A stretch of 59,490 bases of DNA from Candidatus Helicobacter avicola (GTDB lineage: Bacteria; Campylobacterota; Campylobacteria; Campylobacterales; Helicobacteraceae): positions 1 through 59,490 of the forward strand of contig DXIN01000016.1 in the NCBI GenBank assembly GCA_019112865.1. The letters run 5' to 3'. Positions 34,581-43,358 of the stretch are shown piece by piece. Both the position numbers and the translations under genes were made by a program. Each line of letters begins with the position of its first letter. Position 1 is the stretch's first letter. The notes under the pieces are model-generated. The model saw nothing but the letters and a program-made list of their open reading frames with translations. It was not told the DNA's origin and made no database searches.

Positions 34581-35342
34581 CTAATCCTTACCTTGTGTGA
34601 GAAGTTGCATAATGGTATCAAAAATTTGCTTATCTTTGCTTATAAGCAAAAAATCTCTATTGTGATTTATGTATAATCCCTCACAGAGGAATAATCCCGC
34701 CTTGCTGTCATACTCGCGTATGTTGCCCGCAAAAAGCATAAAACTCACTTTGTAAGCGAGACTTAGAGAAAGCGCACTTGCCCCTAGAGATCGAAATTTC
34801 AGACGATGATCAAAAAGAAGTTTGGCGATATGAGGATTAGAATAGGCTTTTTCGAAAATGCCACACTTGGTGCTTGTAGATGATAGCAAAGATGTGGGTG
34901 TGGGATTGAGCAGAGATAGCTCAAAGATTCTCTCACCGCTACGCGCTATGAGTGTTTGAGTGCAAAAATGTATCACAACTGCTTCTTTGCAGATTTTTCT
35001 CCCATCACATAGTGCCAAAGACGCACCATAATAGGGAATGTGTGAGAGGAAGTTATCACTGCCATCAAGTGGGTCGAGAATAATGATATCCTGTGTGGAG
35101 CTCGGGGAGGGGATAAACCCGCTCTCTTCAGAATCTATGTGAGCAAGAGGGAGTAGATATTTCACAAAGATTCTCTGACATTCTAAATCTGCACCTATAC
35201 TCACATCGCCCCCAATGCCTTGCGAATGCTTGAGGTAGAGTGCGTCATCACCAGAATCTAGCAATGCAATAATCTCTCGTGCTGCCTCTATACACTGCGT
35301 TACAAAGGGCGTAAATAAGGGTGTGGATACATCTGCGTTCAT
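34581..35342 (-). CDS. inositol monophosphatase family phosphatase
   Basis: This 253-residue protein belongs to the Li-sensitive IMPase/FBPase superfamily. The metal-binding motifs are present: IDSEESGFI (EE), ILDPLDGSDNF (DPxDG) and the C-terminal NIREYDSKAGLFLCEG (D for metal 2, replacing the usual WDxxAG). Possible activities are inositol phosphatase, CysQ-like adenosine 3',5'-bisphosphatase or a sugar phosphatase; sequence alone cannot decide. AAGGA precedes the ATG by six bases. It diverges from recO and is followed directly by accD. Confidence 0.82.
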   Translation of the reverse strand: MNADVSTPLFTPFVTQCIEAAREIIALLDSGDDALYLKHSQGIGGDVSIGADLECQRIFVKYLLPLAHIDSEESGFIPSPSSTQDIIILDPLDGSDNFLSHIPYYGASLALCDGRKICKEAVVIHFCTQTLIARSGERIFELSLLNPTPTSLLSSTSTKCGIFEKAYSNPHIAKLLFDHRLKFRSLGASALSLSLAYKVSFMLFAGNIREYDSKAGLFLCEGLYINHNRDFLLISKDKQIFDTIMQLLTQGKD

Positions 35343-35537
35343 AACAATTCCTTTTTGCTTGCATTACTTCCTTACAGGAGTCCAAACTCATCTTTTAGTC
35401 TGCCTCCAAGCAAATTTAGCAAGATGAGATTTATACAGGACTTGTGGCATTGTATAGCGATTATGCTTTTGGATTGCAAAAACATTGGTAGAATTATGCA
35501 AAACATTTCTAAATTTCAGGAAGGACATCACGCGAGA

Positions 35538-36158
35538 ATGCAGGGATATATCTTGAAAATTATACCGACTAAAACTCAAGATTTAATAGTAAAGATTCTC
35601 ACACCACAAAGCCTTAGGAGTTTTTATAGATTCTATGGTGCGCGTCATAGCACCATAGGGTTGGGATACAAGATTGATTTTGAAGAGCATCCGAATGCAC
35701 ATTTTTTGCCACAAGTGCGTCATATTTTACATTTGTCATTTGGTTGGGAATGTGAATGGGAGCGCGTGTATGTATGGCAGAGGTTTTTGGGCTTATTGGA
35801 ACGACATTTAGATGAGGTTTATGAAGTGGGGGAGTTTTACTTTAATCTTTTGGAGCAAAATGCCAAAAAAATTGCCAAACAAAACCCATTGCGAGTGTTT
35901 TTGGAGTCTTATGCGCGTTTGTTGGAGTATGAAGGACGCTTGGGGCGTCAAGAGGAGAATCGTTGCTTTGTTTGTGATAGGCTGCTAGAATCTCACATAA
36001 CATTAGGAAGGGCATTTTTGTTCGCACATCCGCAGTGTGTGCATGGATTTGTCTTTAATAAATCACAAGTTTTAGAGTTTTTTGCTCACGCTTCGACATT
36101 GCATTTAGAAGACATAGAAGTGCAAAAATTATGGCAGATTCTTTGTCTTGGGTTGTAA
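35538..36158 (+). CDS. recO: DNA repair protein RecO (Helicobacter type)
   Basis: RecO works with RecR to load RecA on gapped DNA. The 206-residue product from the ATG at 35538 reads like H. pylori RecO throughout: MQGYILKI, LYRFYG-like SFYRFYGARHS, KIDFEE, FLPQVRHILHLSF, QRFLGLLERHLDEV, NPLRVFLESYA and the CFVCD cysteine pair. The longer in-frame stretch upstream (from 35355) is unlikely to be coding because it does not match the family. The ribosome site is weak (AAGGA 12 bases away). The upstream 195 bases are a divergent spacer with no other recognisable element. Confidence 0.9.
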   Translation: MQGYILKIIPTKTQDLIVKILTPQSLRSFYRFYGARHSTIGLGYKIDFEEHPNAHFLPQVRHILHLSFGWECEWERVYVWQRFLGLLERHLDEVYEVGEFYFNLLEQNAKKIAKQNPLRVFLESYARLLEYEGRLGRQEENRCFVCDRLLESHITLGRAFLFAHPQCVHGFVFNKSQVLEFFAHASTLHLEDIEVQKLWQILCLGL

Positions 36159-36243
36159 ATGGAGTTGTGAGATAGCCAAATAAACTTATTTTGTTGAGAC
36201 ATCAATGACTAAGCTCTCATAAAGTCTTTAGAGGAGGTGGTGT

Positions 36244-36654
36244 GTGTTTGGTAATATACTGCAAAGTAGGGTGTTTGCGTGGGTATTTCTCATCGCAGCG
36301 ATTATGTTGGAAGTTGCGGGTGTGAGTATGCTCAAAATCATACAAGATCCCATAGTGAGCAAAATCGTTATGCTTGCTTTCATCAATGTATCCTATGTGC
36401 TTATGGCATTGGCATTATTGAATATCGCGCTTGGCGTGGCATACTCTGTGTGGGAGATTGTAGGGCTTGTAGGAATTTTGCTTATCAATCTTGTATTTTT
36501 TAAGCCAGAGCTTGAAACATATCAGTATGTGGGGATTGGTATAGGCTTTGTGGGGATTATTTGTGTGATTTTAGGTGAAAAACATGAAGAATCTTCGCAA
36601 GATTCACACAAGGATCAGACTCCAAACACTCACCATACGACCAATTCTCATTAA
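36244..36654 (+). CDS. small multidrug resistance (SMR) family exporter subunit 1
   Basis: This 136-residue protein has four membrane spans and the SMR family's conserved Glu in the first helix (IMLEVAGVSMLKI). The central turn ALGVAYSVWEIVGLVGIL matches the GxAYAxWxGxG motif. It begins with GTG, six bases after AGGAGG. A hydrophilic Gln/Asp/His/Thr tail of about 20 residues (ESSQDSHKDQTPNTHHTTNSH) follows the last helix, unusual for the family. It is paired with a second SMR gene 11 bases downstream, so they probably form a heterodimer like other paired SMR exporters. Confidence 0.88.
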   Translation: MFGNILQSRVFAWVFLIAAIMLEVAGVSMLKIIQDPIVSKIVMLAFINVSYVLMALALLNIALGVAYSVWEIVGLVGILLINLVFFKPELETYQYVGIGIGFVGIICVILGEKHEESSQDSHKDQTPNTHHTTNSH

Positions 36655-36665
36655 AGGGGTGTATA

Positions 36666-36980
36666 ATGGGATTTTTATGTATCGTGCTTTCGGGAATTTT
36701 AGATGTATTTGCTAATCTCGCCTTGCAGAAATCAAATGGTTTTAGGGACATTAAATGGGGGCTTTTGGCTTTAGTGCTTGTTGATGGAGCATTTTTGCTT
36801 CTCTCGTTTGCAGTGTCTTGGTATGGTATCAAACTACCTATTGCTTACACACTTTGGGGGGCTGTAGGGGTTCTTGGGTCAGTGGCTGGAGCATATTATT
36901 TTTTTAGGCAAAGTCTCAAGCCTATTGGGTATTTTGGAATAGTTTTGGTCATCACAGCGGTGGGATTGCTACAAGCTTAG
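36666..36980 (+). CDS. SMR family exporter subunit 2
   Basis: The 104-residue second subunit has four hydrophobic segments and the family motif KLPIAYTLWGAVGVLGSVAGAYYFF. The first-helix acidic residue appears as Asp in SGILDVFANLALQKS, replacing the usual Glu. AGGGG lies six bases before the ATG. Paired SMR exporters move cationic drugs, guanidinium compounds or polyamines with proton exchange; the substrate is not readable here. Confidence 0.88.
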   Translation: MGFLCIVLSGILDVFANLALQKSNGFRDIKWGLLALVLVDGAFLLLSFAVSWYGIKLPIAYTLWGAVGVLGSVAGAYYFFRQSLKPIGYFGIVLVITAVGLLQA

Positions 36981-36990
36981 CAAGAAGTGG

Positions 36991-37008
36991 GCGTGGGTTG
37001 CCCCACGC
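36991..37008. terminator. hairpin between convergent SMR and cjaA genes
   Basis: GCGTGGG-TTGC-CCCACGC forms a perfect seven-base-pair GC-rich stem between two convergent stops. No long T run follows on either strand, so it may act as a weak bidirectional terminator or an mRNA 3'-end stabiliser. Confidence 0.5.
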
Positions 37009-37014
37009 ATACGA

Positions 37015-37905
37015 TTAAAACACGACATCAGAAGGCTGAATGTCTGCGCCATAAATAGGTGCTAGTGTTTGCTCATAAGCATTAAAGAGGAATTTTTGCT
37101 CCACGAGTGTGTCGATTTCTTTATTAAGCCATTCTAGTAGCTCGGTATTGCCCTTTTTGACCGCTGGAGCAATGACATCTTGATCGCCTAATTCTTTAAT
37201 GCCCACGCCAAATTCTGGATTGTCTTTCACCCACGCAAAAAGCAGGGTATTGTCGTGCGCAAGCGCATCGCCTCTACCATCTTTGAGTGCAGCAAATGTT
37301 TCGGTATTTTGTTCAAACTTAAGCAAATTGATATTTGGGTGGTTTTGAGTAAAATAAAAATCCGCTGTTGTGCCCTTATTGACGATAAGTGTTTTGCCCT
37401 CAAGCTGTGCCACATCAGTGATTACACCCTCTTTGCTTACCACACCTAATGAGACTTTCATATAAGGCTTAGCAAAATCTACGACTTCCTCTCTTTGTGG
37501 TGTTTTGGTAAAGTTTGCCATAATAATATCAACCTTGTTTGAGCGTAAAAACTCCACGCGATTAGCCGCCTCAACAATCACAAATTTTATCTTGTTTTCA
37601 TCGCCTAGCAAGTCTTTAGCGATTTGTTTAGCTATTACGACATCAAAGCCCACATTTGCACCTTGCGCATCGACATAACCAAAGGGTGGCTTATCGCCAA
37701 ATACACCTACGATAAGTTCGCCACGATTTTTGATCTCATCAATCGCGCTTGGCACACTTGTTTGTGCAGATTCTGTCTGCTCTGTTGCTTCTTTTTGTTC
37801 TGTTTGTCCTGCTTGCTCCTTGTTGGTATCTGAACACGCACTGACGAAGAGAGCTAGTGCAAATCCAAAGCCTGCAAACACAACACGCCACATTTTTGTA
37901 TTCAT
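37015..37905 (-). CDS. cjaA: CjaA-like cysteine/amino-acid ABC transporter substrate-binding lipoprotein
   Basis: This periplasmic binding protein of the polar-amino-acid family has 296 residues. It begins with a lipoprotein signal ending LFVSAC (Cys about 24), then a Glu/Gln/Thr-rich spacer. The mature domain (ELIVGVFGDKPPFGYVD, VEAANRVEFLRSNKVDIIMANFT, NKGTTADFYFTQNHPN, GDALAHDNTLLFAWV) matches Campylobacter CjaA closely from memory; that protein binds cysteine. AAGGAG precedes the ATG. No ABC permease or ATPase genes are adjacent, so the rest of the transporter must be elsewhere. It diverges from thrC. Confidence 0.9.
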   Translation of the reverse strand: MNTKMWRVVFAGFGFALALFVSACSDTNKEQAGQTEQKEATEQTESAQTSVPSAIDEIKNRGELIVGVFGDKPPFGYVDAQGANVGFDVVIAKQIAKDLLGDENKIKFVIVEAANRVEFLRSNKVDIIMANFTKTPQREEVVDFAKPYMKVSLGVVSKEGVITDVAQLEGKTLIVNKGTTADFYFTQNHPNINLLKFEQNTETFAALKDGRGDALAHDNTLLFAWVKDNPEFGVGIKELGDQDVIAPAVKKGNTELLEWLNKEIDTLVEQKFLFNAYEQTLAPIYGADIQPSDVVF

Positions 37906-37939
37906 CTTATCTCCTTTTATGTTAAAATGGTCGTTTAAG

Positions 37940-37965
37940 ATTATACTTAAAACAGAGATATTATA
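37940..37965 (-). promoter_or_regulatory. two candidate -10 boxes for cjaA
   Basis: On the leftward strand TATAAT occurs at 37940-37945 and again at 37960-37965, 35 and 55 bases upstream of the cjaA ATG. Nearby, CCAA-AAAATATA-TTGG (about 37967-37982) forms an imperfect inverted repeat between the divergent cjaA and thrC starts that could be an operator. Confidence 0.45.
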
Positions 37966-38003
37966 CCAAAAAATATATTGGTTTTATTTTTTGGGAGGAA
38001 ATT

Positions 38004-39491
38004 ATGATAAAAATGACACAAACTCGGGGCAAGGGCGATAAGGACAATGTGTGTTTTGCTGATGCGGTGCTAAACCCAAGTGCAAGTTTTGGGGGGCTTT
38101 ATACTTTTTCTACTCTTCCGCATCTTACACCACACATATTGCGAGAATTTGAGAATCTCACCTACAAAGAGCTTTGCAAGCGTGTGTTTGAGCTTTTGGA
38201 TTTGGGACTTAGTGAAGAGCTTTTGGAATTTGCTTTGCACACTTATGATGCTTTTGATGATGAACGCACACCAGTAAATCTCGCGCGTTATGATGAGAAT
38301 CTTTTTGTATTAGAGCTTTATCATGGACCCACTCGCGCTTTCAAGGATATGGCACTCCAGCCATTTGGACGTATTGTCCAGACTTTGGCACATGGTAAAG
38401 ATTACCTTATCCTAGTTGCGACAAGTGGAGATACGGGACCAGCGACCTTGGAGAGTTTTGCTCAAGAGAAGTTAGGAAAAGATTGTAGTATTAAAGTCGT
38501 GTGTCTTTACCCAAAAGACGGCACTTCTGATGTTCAAAGGTTGCAAATGGTAACACAAGATTCTACAAATCTCAAAGTGCTTGGGATTAGAGGGAATTTT
38601 GATGATGCACAGCATACACTTAAGTCTTTGCTCCAAGATTCAGAGTTTGTGGGATTTTTGCAGAGCAAGGGTATCGAGCTTTCGGCTGCAAATTCTGTGA
38701 ATATCGGACGCGTAGCATTTCAGATCATTTATCATATTTGGGCGTATTGTCAGCTTTGCAAAAATGGTGTGCTCACACGCACAGAATCTCTCAATATCAT
38801 CGTGCCTAGCGGGAATTTTGGCAATATTTTGGGTGGATTTTATGCTAAAAAAATGGGTGTGCCAATAGGCAAACTTATCAGTGCTTCAAATGCGAATAAT
38901 ATCCTCTATGATTTTCTTACCACAGGTGTGTATGATATACGTCACAGACAATTACTCAAGACCTCTTCGCCGGCTATGGATATTATCAAGAGCTCCAATG
39001 TGGAACGGGTATTGTTTGAGCTTTTTGGCGCACAGCGCACAAAGGAATGTATGCGCTCACTTCAAGATAAAGGAATGTATGCGCTAGATTCTGTAGAACT
39101 AGGGGCGGTGCAGGAGTATTTTGCGGCAAGTTTTTGTAACGATATGCAGTGCAGGGAGTTGATTGCAAAATCTTTTGCTAAAGGCTATCTTTTAGATCCT
39201 CACACAGCGTGTGGAATAAAGGCATATGAGGACTTTGTAAAGCTTGAGGGTGGCGAGAAATTTGTGCTTTGCTCCACGGCAGAGTGGAGTAAGTTCGCAC
39301 CTAATGTGGCAGAGGCACTGGGCGCTAGGAATGGGCTTGAAGATAGGGAGGCGATAGAGTTTGTTTTGTCTTTGGATAAGAAACAAAAGCTTAGCCCTCA
39401 TATCGCAGAGGTTTTTGAGAAGCCTATAGTGCATAATGAAGTGGTGGATATCGCTAAGGTTAAAAATGCTATTATGCAGTGGCTAAAATGA
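38004..39491 (+). CDS. thrC: threonine synthase
   Basis: ThrC converts O-phosphohomoserine to threonine using PLP. The 495-residue product is of the long form. It has the N-terminal GGLYTFSTLPHL segment, the PLP-lysine motif LYHGPTRAFKDMALQ, the substrate loop TSGDTGPATLESF, and AANSVNIGRVAFQIIYH. It also has the phosphate-binding IVPSGNFGNILGGFYAKKMG and the C-terminal CGIKAYEDF. GGGAGGA lies before the ATG. A run of six G encodes the conserved Gly-Gly of FGG and is not a likely phase switch. Confidence 0.95.
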   Translation: MIKMTQTRGKGDKDNVCFADAVLNPSASFGGLYTFSTLPHLTPHILREFENLTYKELCKRVFELLDLGLSEELLEFALHTYDAFDDERTPVNLARYDENLFVLELYHGPTRAFKDMALQPFGRIVQTLAHGKDYLILVATSGDTGPATLESFAQEKLGKDCSIKVVCLYPKDGTSDVQRLQMVTQDSTNLKVLGIRGNFDDAQHTLKSLLQDSEFVGFLQSKGIELSAANSVNIGRVAFQIIYHIWAYCQLCKNGVLTRTESLNIIVPSGNFGNILGGFYAKKMGVPIGKLISASNANNILYDFLTTGVYDIRHRQLLKTSSPAMDIIKSSNVERVLFELFGAQRTKECMRSLQDKGMYALDSVELGAVQEYFAASFCNDMQCRELIAKSFAKGYLLDPHTACGIKAYEDFVKLEGGEKFVLCSTAEWSKFAPNVAEALGARNGLEDREAIEFVLSLDKKQKLSPHIAEVFEKPIVHNEVVDIAKVKNAIMQWLK

Positions 39492-39532
39492 GGCGGTAGA
39501 GAATCTAAATTGTCTTTAAAAAAGGAGCAAAA

Positions 39533-39718
39533 ATGGACATTACCACTAAAAATTGGCTTATTCCTAGCATTGCCTTTTTCTTGTTTTTGTATGTGATGGT
39601 GCTTTTAGCGATTTTTGCCTATCGAGATTCAAAGATGCCATTATTTGATAGTGTGCGGAGCAATACCACAACTACCATTGAGGACTTTAAGAAAGAGCTT
39701 AATAAATACACAAATTGA
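39533..39718 (+). CDS. small single-span membrane protein
   Basis: The 61-residue protein has one hydrophobic segment (about 9-29, LIPSIAFFLFLYVMVLLAIFA) and a short polar C-terminal tail (YRDSKMPLFDSVRSNTTTTIEDFKKELNKYTN). AAGGAG precedes the ATG at good spacing. It lies between thrC and flgM with gaps of 41 and 66 bases. Function unknown. Confidence 0.6.
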   Translation: MDITTKNWLIPSIAFFLFLYVMVLLAIFAYRDSKMPLFDSVRSNTTTTIEDFKKELNKYTN

Positions 39719-39722
39719 GGCT

Positions 39723-39749
39723 TAAAACATCAGATTTTTAGTCGATTTT
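39723..39749 (+). promoter_or_regulatory. candidate sigma-28 promoter for flgM
   Basis: TAAA at 39723-39726 and CGATTTT at 39743-39749 are separated by 16 bases, close to the FliA consensus (TAAA, then CGAT-rich -10); in Campylobacter the -10 reads CGATWT. A TACAAT at 39754-39759 could be an alternative sigma-70 site. flgM is known to be FliA-controlled in this group. Confidence 0.45.
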
Positions 39750-39784
39750 GTGTTACAATAATAAGAAACGAAGGATAAAAGATT

Positions 39785-40006
39785 ATGGTTACGGGTGTAA
39801 ATTCTTCTGTCGTAGCTACTAACTCTCTAGGGAGTAATCGCAATCTAAAACGCACAAATGATATTCAAGTGCAGGGTAGCGATGAGAATAAAGAAGTGGG
39901 GTTTGACAAAGTTACTGACATCAAAGAGAGAATTGCCAAAGGCACATACGCTATCGACATTGACAAAACTTCTAGGAAAATGGCATCAGATTTGCTTAAT
40001 CTCTAA
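39785..40006 (+). CDS. flgM: anti-sigma-28 factor FlgM
   Basis: FlgM binds FliA and blocks late flagellar gene expression until it is exported or titrated. The 73-residue product has the unstructured polar N-terminus and the conserved C-terminal FliA-binding helices (DKVTDIKERIAKGTYAIDIDKTSRKMASDLL). AAGGA lies nine bases before the ATG. It is followed after 41 bases by flgN-like and flgK genes, the standard flagellar order. Helicobacter FlgM is known to act mainly by intracellular binding. Confidence 0.92.
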   Translation: MVTGVNSSVVATNSLGSNRNLKRTNDIQVQGSDENKEVGFDKVTDIKERIAKGTYAIDIDKTSRKMASDLLNL

Positions 40007-40047
40007 AAACGCTTGCCTTATTGGTGGGCAATTTTGGGGAGCAGAGA

Positions 40048-40482
40048 ATGTTGCAGCAGTATTTAGATGGTGCTATTGCCGATGTCAATAGCCTCATAGA
40101 GCTTACTAATCAAGACATAGCAGATATTCAAGTCGCCAATAACGAGGCGATATTTGCTCGCAATCCGCAAAAAAACTCTCTCATTAAATCATTTGAACAA
40201 AAAAAATCTCTTATGGAACAAGAGATGCAAAAACTCATACAATCCCACGACAATAAACCGCTTGCCGAGATTTTACAACTTGAGCCAGAGGTTGATAAGG
40301 GATTGGGGGATTTGCGTCAATCACTCCAAACTCTTAAAAACCTCAATAACGCGTATGCAAAGAGTGTATTTGCTGTGAGCGAGTTTTATGATTCTCTCCT
40401 GCGTAGGCTTGTTCCTTGTGAAGATAGTGGGTATGGCAATGTCAGCAAGGCAAAAAGCCATCTCGTGCAGATTCAGGTCTAG
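40048..40482 (+). CDS. flgN: FlgN-like flagellar export chaperone
   Basis: The 144-residue helical protein sits between flgM and flgK, where FlgN chaperones for FlgK/FlgL are found. It has long amphipathic helices (ANNEAIFARNPQKNSLIKSFEQKK, LQSLRQSLQTLKNLNNAY-like) and no other domain. I chose the ATG at 40048, six bases after GGGGAG; a TTG nine codons earlier is unlikely. FlgN family sequences are weakly conserved, so the call rests on position, length and helical character. Confidence 0.78.
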   Translation: MLQQYLDGAIADVNSLIELTNQDIADIQVANNEAIFARNPQKNSLIKSFEQKKSLMEQEMQKLIQSHDNKPLAEILQLEPEVDKGLGDLRQSLQTLKNLNNAYAKSVFAVSEFYDSLLRRLVPCEDSGYGNVSKAKSHLVQIQV

Positions 40483-40490
40483 GGGGCGTA

Positions 40491-42311
40491 ATGGGTGGTA
40501 TTTTATCCTCTCTGAACACTTCCTATACGGGCTTACAAGCCCATCAAGTAATGGTTGATGTAACGGGCAACAATATCTCTAATGCAAGTGATGAGTTTTA
40601 TAGTCGTCAAAAAGTCGTGGTGCGTCCGGAGAAACCGCTGTATTTCCAAGATTATAACCTAGGACGCGGTGTGAGCATTGAGACAATCGCTCGAGCACAC
40701 GATGAGTTTGTGTTTTCACGATACAGGCGCGCTAATGAAGAATCGCAGTTTTATGACACGCATTTTACATATTTGCGTGAGGCAAGTGCATTTTTCCCTG
40801 AAGTCGATGGTGTGGGGATTTATAACGATTTGGAGCGATATTTTGATGCATGGAAGGATCTTGCCAAAAACTCCAGTGATCCAGCCCAAAAACAAAATCT
40901 TGCCAAAGATACCAAGACACTAACTAACAATATCCAAGAGACACGGAGACGGCTTGAAATCTTGCAACGAAAGGCAAGTGATGAGCTAGAAGTGGTGGTC
41001 AAAGAAGTCAATCTCGCGGCTAAAGAAATCGCAGAAATCAATAAAAAACTCAAAGAGATGGAAGATGGCTTAGAACTCAAACAAGCCAATGAACTACGCG
41101 ATAGGCGCGATGAGCTAGAGTTTAATCTCCAAACGCTCATCGGGGCAAATGTGTTTAAGAACCATCTAAGGAGTGATTACTCAATTCACCCTATGCGTGC
41201 GGACTTTGATGATGAATATGTGCTCAATGTCGCACGAGGCTTTAATATAGTCGATGGTGCGATGTATCACCCTATTGTCCTAGAAAAGGAGGATAATGCA
41301 AACCACCTCTGTCGTGTGTATTTTCAAGGTGATGATTTCAAACGCGTAGAAATTACCGAGAAGCTTACACAAGGCAAAGCAGGGTCGCTTATCGCACTTT
41401 ATAGTAGTGGCGTAGATGGCACACCAGTGGGCAAGATTCAAGACTATATCAATCAACTTGATGTTTTTGCCAAGGGTTTTATCGAGGCGACAAATGCGAT
41501 TTATGCTCAAAGCGCAACAAATGTAATAAAAAGCGATAAACTTGATATTTGGGGCAAATACGCGCTTTTAGATTCTAACTACAATCTCAAGGAAGGCAGT
41601 TTTGACATCATCGTGTATAACACCACGGGTGAGGAAATGGTGCGAAAGACTATCAATATCAATAGAATCACCACTATCTATGATGTCGTCAATGCCATCA
41701 ATGCCAATACCGATGATAATAGAGACAACAATCCTCTCAACGATGTCGATGACTATTTTCGCGCATATTATGATGATGTGGCTAAGGAGTTTGTGATACA
41801 GGCTAAAGATCCCGCGAAGGGCTTGTATGTGTCAATCAAGGATAATGGTAGTAACTTTACTGGTGCATTTGGGCTTAATAGATTTCTTGATGGTAATAGT
41901 GCCAAAGACATAGAGCTTAACCACGAATATGTGCGAGATTCTACACTTATACGCCCATGGCTTGCGCCGGTAAATGGGAACTTTGATGTCGCTAATATGA
42001 TGCAGCAGCTCCAATATGATGAGGTGGATTTTTATACCAATAAATTTGACAACAAAAAAATGCGTATCCCCGAGTTTTTTCAGTTTCTCACTGGGCGTGT
42101 GGCGACACAGACCGAGCAAACCCAACGCACTAAAGAAACCAAAGATTCGGTGCTTTCTGCAGTTAAAAGAGAGCATTTGTCAATCTCACAAGTGAGTGTC
42201 GATGAGGAGATGGTCAATCTCATCAAGTTTCAAGGCGGCTATGCAGCAAATGCCAAAGTCATCACGACTATTGATAGAATGATTGAAACATTGCTTGGTA
42301 TCAAGCAGTAA
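40491..42311 (+). CDS. flgK: flagellar hook-associated protein FlgK (HAP1)
   Basis: FlgK forms the first junction ring between the hook and the filament. The 606-residue product has the conserved N-terminal rod/hook motif LNTSYTGLQAHQVMVDVTGNNISNASDEFYSRQKVVV. A long variable central region follows with coiled-coil stretches near 150-210. The C-terminal signature is SVDEEMVNLIKFQGGYAANAKVITTIDRMIETLLG. Secretion is signal-peptide independent through the flagellar exporter, aided by the upstream FlgN-like protein. GGGGG precedes the ATG. Confidence 0.96.
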   Translation: MGGILSSLNTSYTGLQAHQVMVDVTGNNISNASDEFYSRQKVVVRPEKPLYFQDYNLGRGVSIETIARAHDEFVFSRYRRANEESQFYDTHFTYLREASAFFPEVDGVGIYNDLERYFDAWKDLAKNSSDPAQKQNLAKDTKTLTNNIQETRRRLEILQRKASDELEVVVKEVNLAAKEIAEINKKLKEMEDGLELKQANELRDRRDELEFNLQTLIGANVFKNHLRSDYSIHPMRADFDDEYVLNVARGFNIVDGAMYHPIVLEKEDNANHLCRVYFQGDDFKRVEITEKLTQGKAGSLIALYSSGVDGTPVGKIQDYINQLDVFAKGFIEATNAIYAQSATNVIKSDKLDIWGKYALLDSNYNLKEGSFDIIVYNTTGEEMVRKTININRITTIYDVVNAINANTDDNRDNNPLNDVDDYFRAYYDDVAKEFVIQAKDPAKGLYVSIKDNGSNFTGAFGLNRFLDGNSAKDIELNHEYVRDSTLIRPWLAPVNGNFDVANMMQQLQYDEVDFYTNKFDNKKMRIPEFFQFLTGRVATQTEQTQRTKETKDSVLSAVKREHLSISQVSVDEEMVNLIKFQGGYAANAKVITTIDRMIETLLGIKQ

Positions 42312-42331
42312 AGAATCTAGCGCAAGATTCT
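42312..42331. terminator. AGAATCT inverted repeat after flgK (possible terminator)
   Basis: AGAATCT-agcgca-AGATTCT forms a seven-base-pair stem directly at the flgK stop. No T run follows. It is made only of the over-represented AGAATCT motif in inverted orientation, so it may be a motif pair rather than a dedicated terminator. Confidence 0.35.
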
Positions 42332-42420
42332 GTGATTTAAGGCGGACAAATCCTCGCAAGACTAAGGTAAGAATCTAAGCCATTTTGTGATTGAAACATA
42401 GGCGATATTTGTGTGTTTTG

Positions 42421-42816
42421 TTATTGAGAATCTTGTGAGGGTGTGAGGGAGTGGCTAAAGTCCTTGATGCTTTGCTCAAAGATATTTTGTGTTGGCGAGG
42501 TGGGGTTAAAGAGCGATTGTGAAAGGCTTTTGTGGCAATCCATACACACATCAATAACCTTGTGAGAATCTGCAAGCTTTGGGGTGCGCACCTTTTGGAC
42601 ATCATGGCATACAAAGCAATCTTTGCCACAACCTCCGCCCATATCCACTTGCGACATTTTTTCTTCGGTATGGCAGGTCTTGCACTCACGCATAGGGATA
42701 TGTCGTTTGTCTTTGGTGTAGTCAAGCCTAAAGTGGCACATCGCACAATCGCCCGAGCAAGTCCCCCACACTACACCTACAAAGCACAGCATCAACCACA
42801 CACTACGTATAATCAT
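42421..42816 (-). CDS. small periplasmic tetraheme cytochrome c
   Basis: The 131-residue product has a signal peptide (about 1-19) and four CXXCH heme sites: CAMCH at 24-28, CKTCH at 45-49, CFVCH at 67-71 and CMDCH at 91-95. Further His residues (such as H39 and H85) could give bis-His ligation. A polar 35-residue tail follows. It resembles small tetraheme/NapC-associated or split-Soret electron carriers of anaerobic respiration; the partner is unknown. Convergent with flgK, it lies 15 bases downstream of a small outer-membrane protein gene. Confidence 0.85.
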   Translation of the reverse strand: MIIRSVWLMLCFVGVVWGTCSGDCAMCHFRLDYTKDKRHIPMRECKTCHTEEKMSQVDMGGGCGKDCFVCHDVQKVRTPKLADSHKVIDVCMDCHKSLSQSLFNPTSPTQNIFEQSIKDFSHSLTPSQDSQ

Positions 42817-42831
42817 TCTTTACAATCCTCA

Positions 42832-43350
42832 CTAAAATCCATAATACACAAAATACACCATTACATTAAAGAGTCTATAGTCTCCCGCGCTTCCATAGAA
42901 ATTTGGCACACTGGATTTGAGTGCTATACCTAGCCCAAAACCATCGGCTATATCCACACTTGTGCCTATCTCTGCGACTGCACCACCGATATTGCGTTGG
43001 GTGTCATTCGTGCCCGTGTGGTATAGGCTCATATACTCTGCTCCTATACGCACATAGGGTAGCAAATGGGTGAATCTATATCCTACCTTGCCACCAATCC
43101 CGATGCTATAATACCCGCCATTATTCATCGCATTGAGAGGCCAGACATTGCCATCAAGATACCAAGCAACCATTACATTATCCCAAAGCCCACCGCGTTC
43201 AATCCCAAAGATAATCCCAGAGATACTTTTGCTCCCATAACTTCCCTTCAGCTCACTCAAATCCGCACCACTCCAACCTACACGGAAGCTATCATAACCC
43301 AAAGAAATGTGTGCTAACACGCCACACACAAAAAATAATCTTTTTAGCAT
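42832..43350 (-). CDS. small outer-membrane beta-barrel protein
   Basis: The 172-residue protein has a signal peptide (about 1-18, ending SLG). Its beta strands alternate Gly and aromatic residues (GYYSIGIGGKVGYRF, LPYVRIGAEYMSLYH, YRLFNVMVYFVYYGF), ending in Phe. The size fits an eight-stranded barrel like other Helicobacter small OMPs. No ligand motif is visible. It starts 8 bases after thiS and is followed by the tetraheme cytochrome gene. Confidence 0.75.
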   Translation of the reverse strand: MLKRLFFVCGVLAHISLGYDSFRVGWSGADLSELKGSYGSKSISGIIFGIERGGLWDNVMVAWYLDGNVWPLNAMNNGGYYSIGIGGKVGYRFTHLLPYVRIGAEYMSLYHTGTNDTQRNIGGAVAEIGTSVDIADGFGLGIALKSSVPNFYGSAGDYRLFNVMVYFVYYGF

Positions 43351-43358
43351 CGCTTATT

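Noticed and set aside
35355-35537. Upstream in-frame extension of recO
   Set aside because: It does not match RecO, and the family start MQGYILKI is at 35538.
38088-38097. G6 run in thrC, and a similar G6 in mreB at about 26425
   Set aside because: Both encode conserved glycine pairs (FGG, GGGTTE) and are too short for switching.
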